From Alnus glutinosa (lineage: Eukaryota > Streptophyta > Magnoliopsida > Fagales > Betulaceae), in the NCBI RefSeq assembly GCF_958979055.1, contig NC_084886.1, positions 1,755,001 through 1,819,000 of the forward strand: a stretch of DNA of 64,000 nt. The letters run 5' to 3'. Shown in pieces: positions 63,801 through 64,000 of this stretch (positions are counted from its first letter, which is position 1; every line of letters starts with the position of its first letter). The notes beneath the pieces were generated by a model that ran no database searches, was not told where the DNA came from, and worked only from the letters and a program-made list of their open reading frames with translations. The translations under genes and the position numbers were made by a program.

Positions 63801-64000
63801 TCCAGATAGGGGGAGTTGGACATTGGACAGCACACAAAAACTATTAAGAGAAATGTTTTGTATTTTCAGTTTTGGTACTTGAGGGTTCTATTTGCCGCAC
63901 TTCTTTGTTTCTTGGGAAGGGAATAAGGTGGTAAAATTTTGGAGATATTGGGATTAAGGTCTTTGATCTCTGTCTTGCTCCTTTTCACTTCTTTTGGACT
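60860..64000 (+). CDS. RPL17: 60S ribosomal protein L17 (uL22), 5' part; runs off the window
   Basis: Exons 60860-60862, 60967-61003 and 61126-61166 join to [27 protein letters not shown], the strongly conserved N-terminus of eukaryotic L17, a protein lining the ribosomal exit tunnel. The first exon ends exactly after the ATG, so the start codon is alone at the end of exon 1. Intron 3 starts at 61,167 and is more than 2.8 kb here because of a tandem array. The expected next exon (xTRETAHAIRK) is not present before position 64,000, so the rest of the gene lies beyond. Coding part in this window is 27 codons only. Confidence 0.9.
61398..61533 (+). ncRNA. Candidate box H/ACA snoRNA, copy 1
   Basis: Hairpin 1: lower stem CCTGATG/CGTCAGG, pocket arms AAAAAAGC and CGTAAA, 11-bp upper stem AGGGGTCTGTT/AACAGGCCTCT with two G-U pairs. 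Hinge ATATCA (61,458-61,463) fits ANANNA, 14 nt after the upper stem. Hairpin 2: lower stem CATTGTT/AATGATG, pocket ATTGGG and GTA, upper stem TGAACCT/AGGTTCA. ACA follows at 61,528-61,530 with three bases after it. Length 136 nt is usual for plant H/ACA snoRNAs, which guide pseudouridylation of rRNA or snRNA. Host is an intron of a ribosomal protein gene on the same strand, a common snoRNA location. Folded by hand; target not identified. Confidence 0.65.
62075..62210 (+). ncRNA. Candidate box H/ACA snoRNA, copy 2
   Basis: Same 136-nt fold as copy 1. The only difference in the guide region is ATAAAAGC instead of AAAAAAGC in the 5' arm of pocket 1. All four stems, the ATATCA hinge and the ACA (62,205-62,207) are unchanged. 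Confidence 0.65.
62757..62892 (+). ncRNA. Candidate box H/ACA snoRNA, copy 3
   Basis: Identical to copy 2 across the 136 nt as far as I can read. ACA at 62,887-62,889. Confidence 0.65.
63439..63574 (+). ncRNA. Candidate box H/ACA snoRNA, copy 4
   Basis: The 5' pocket arm is as in copy 1. One change turns the lower stem of hairpin 1 from CGTCAGG to TGTCAGG, replacing a G-C with a G-U pair and so keeping the stem. A second change is in the loop of hairpin 2 (GTTTATTG). ACA at 63,569-63,571. Confidence 0.65.

Larger units (their letters stand above)
61330..64000 (+). repeat. Tandem ~680-bp repeat array in L17 intron 3
   Basis: Four units, with equivalent points at 61,398, 62,075, 62,757 and 63,439 (spacing 677, 682, 682). 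The first lacks part of the unit's 5' section, and the last runs to the window edge, so more units may follow. Every unit carries an H/ACA-like RNA. It also has a second copy of CCTGATGATAAAAGC about 220 bp later and a GACACATCTGGAT block. Short ORFs on both strands within it are repeat artefacts. Confidence 0.92.

Overview
The window is nuclear DNA from a flowering plant, almost certainly a eudicot. The evidence is GT-AG split genes, AT-rich intergenic DNA with long homopolymers and (AT)n runs, hAT-like and MITE-like elements, a Cassandra-type LTR carrying a 5S rRNA sequence, a 3.7-kb solo LTR, and plant gene families (CCoAOMT-like, GT47, F-box, DUF2828, ERMP1-type M28 peptidase). The species cannot be named from this sequence alone.

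Layout. 1-443 is a decayed LINE reverse transcriptase. About 2.4-35 kb is a repeat-rich accessory zone built from three families of dispersed segmental duplications. SD1 (2.46-6.8 kb and 11.86-14.1 kb) carries two broken DUF2828 copies. SD2 (9.46-11.59 kb and 23.48-25.38 kb) is non-coding. SD3 (19.5-20.95 kb and 28.3-34.2 kb, with a shorter copy at 14.3-14.8 kb) carries a CCoAOMT-like gene, intact in one copy and wrecked in another. Because several transposons sit in only one member of a pair, the other member gives the empty site. An F-box-like gene with a single homopolymer frameshift lies at 17.2-18.4 kb.

35-64 kb is more conventional. It holds a sulfite-oxidase exon fragment (37.4 kb), an intact four-exon GT47 exostosin-family glycosyltransferase on the minus strand (38.06-41.10 kb), a 787-bp hAT-like element with 8-bp target duplications (43.66-44.45 kb), an intact 21-exon ERMP1-type M28 metallopeptidase on the plus strand (46.6-57.7 kb), and the 5' end of a ribosomal protein L17 gene (from 60.86 kb) that runs off the window. 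The splice models for CCoAOMT, GT47 and ERMP1 were joined by hand; every junction is GT-AG and keeps frame.

The most interesting signal is inside the third intron of the L17 gene. A roughly 680-bp unit is repeated in tandem four times. Each unit holds a 136-nt segment that folds by eye as a box H/ACA snoRNA: two hairpins with internal pockets, an ANANNA hinge and an ACA tail. This would be a tandem intronic H/ACA guide RNA array in a ribosomal protein gene. Other regions are AT-rich non-coding DNA in which no gene could be supported.
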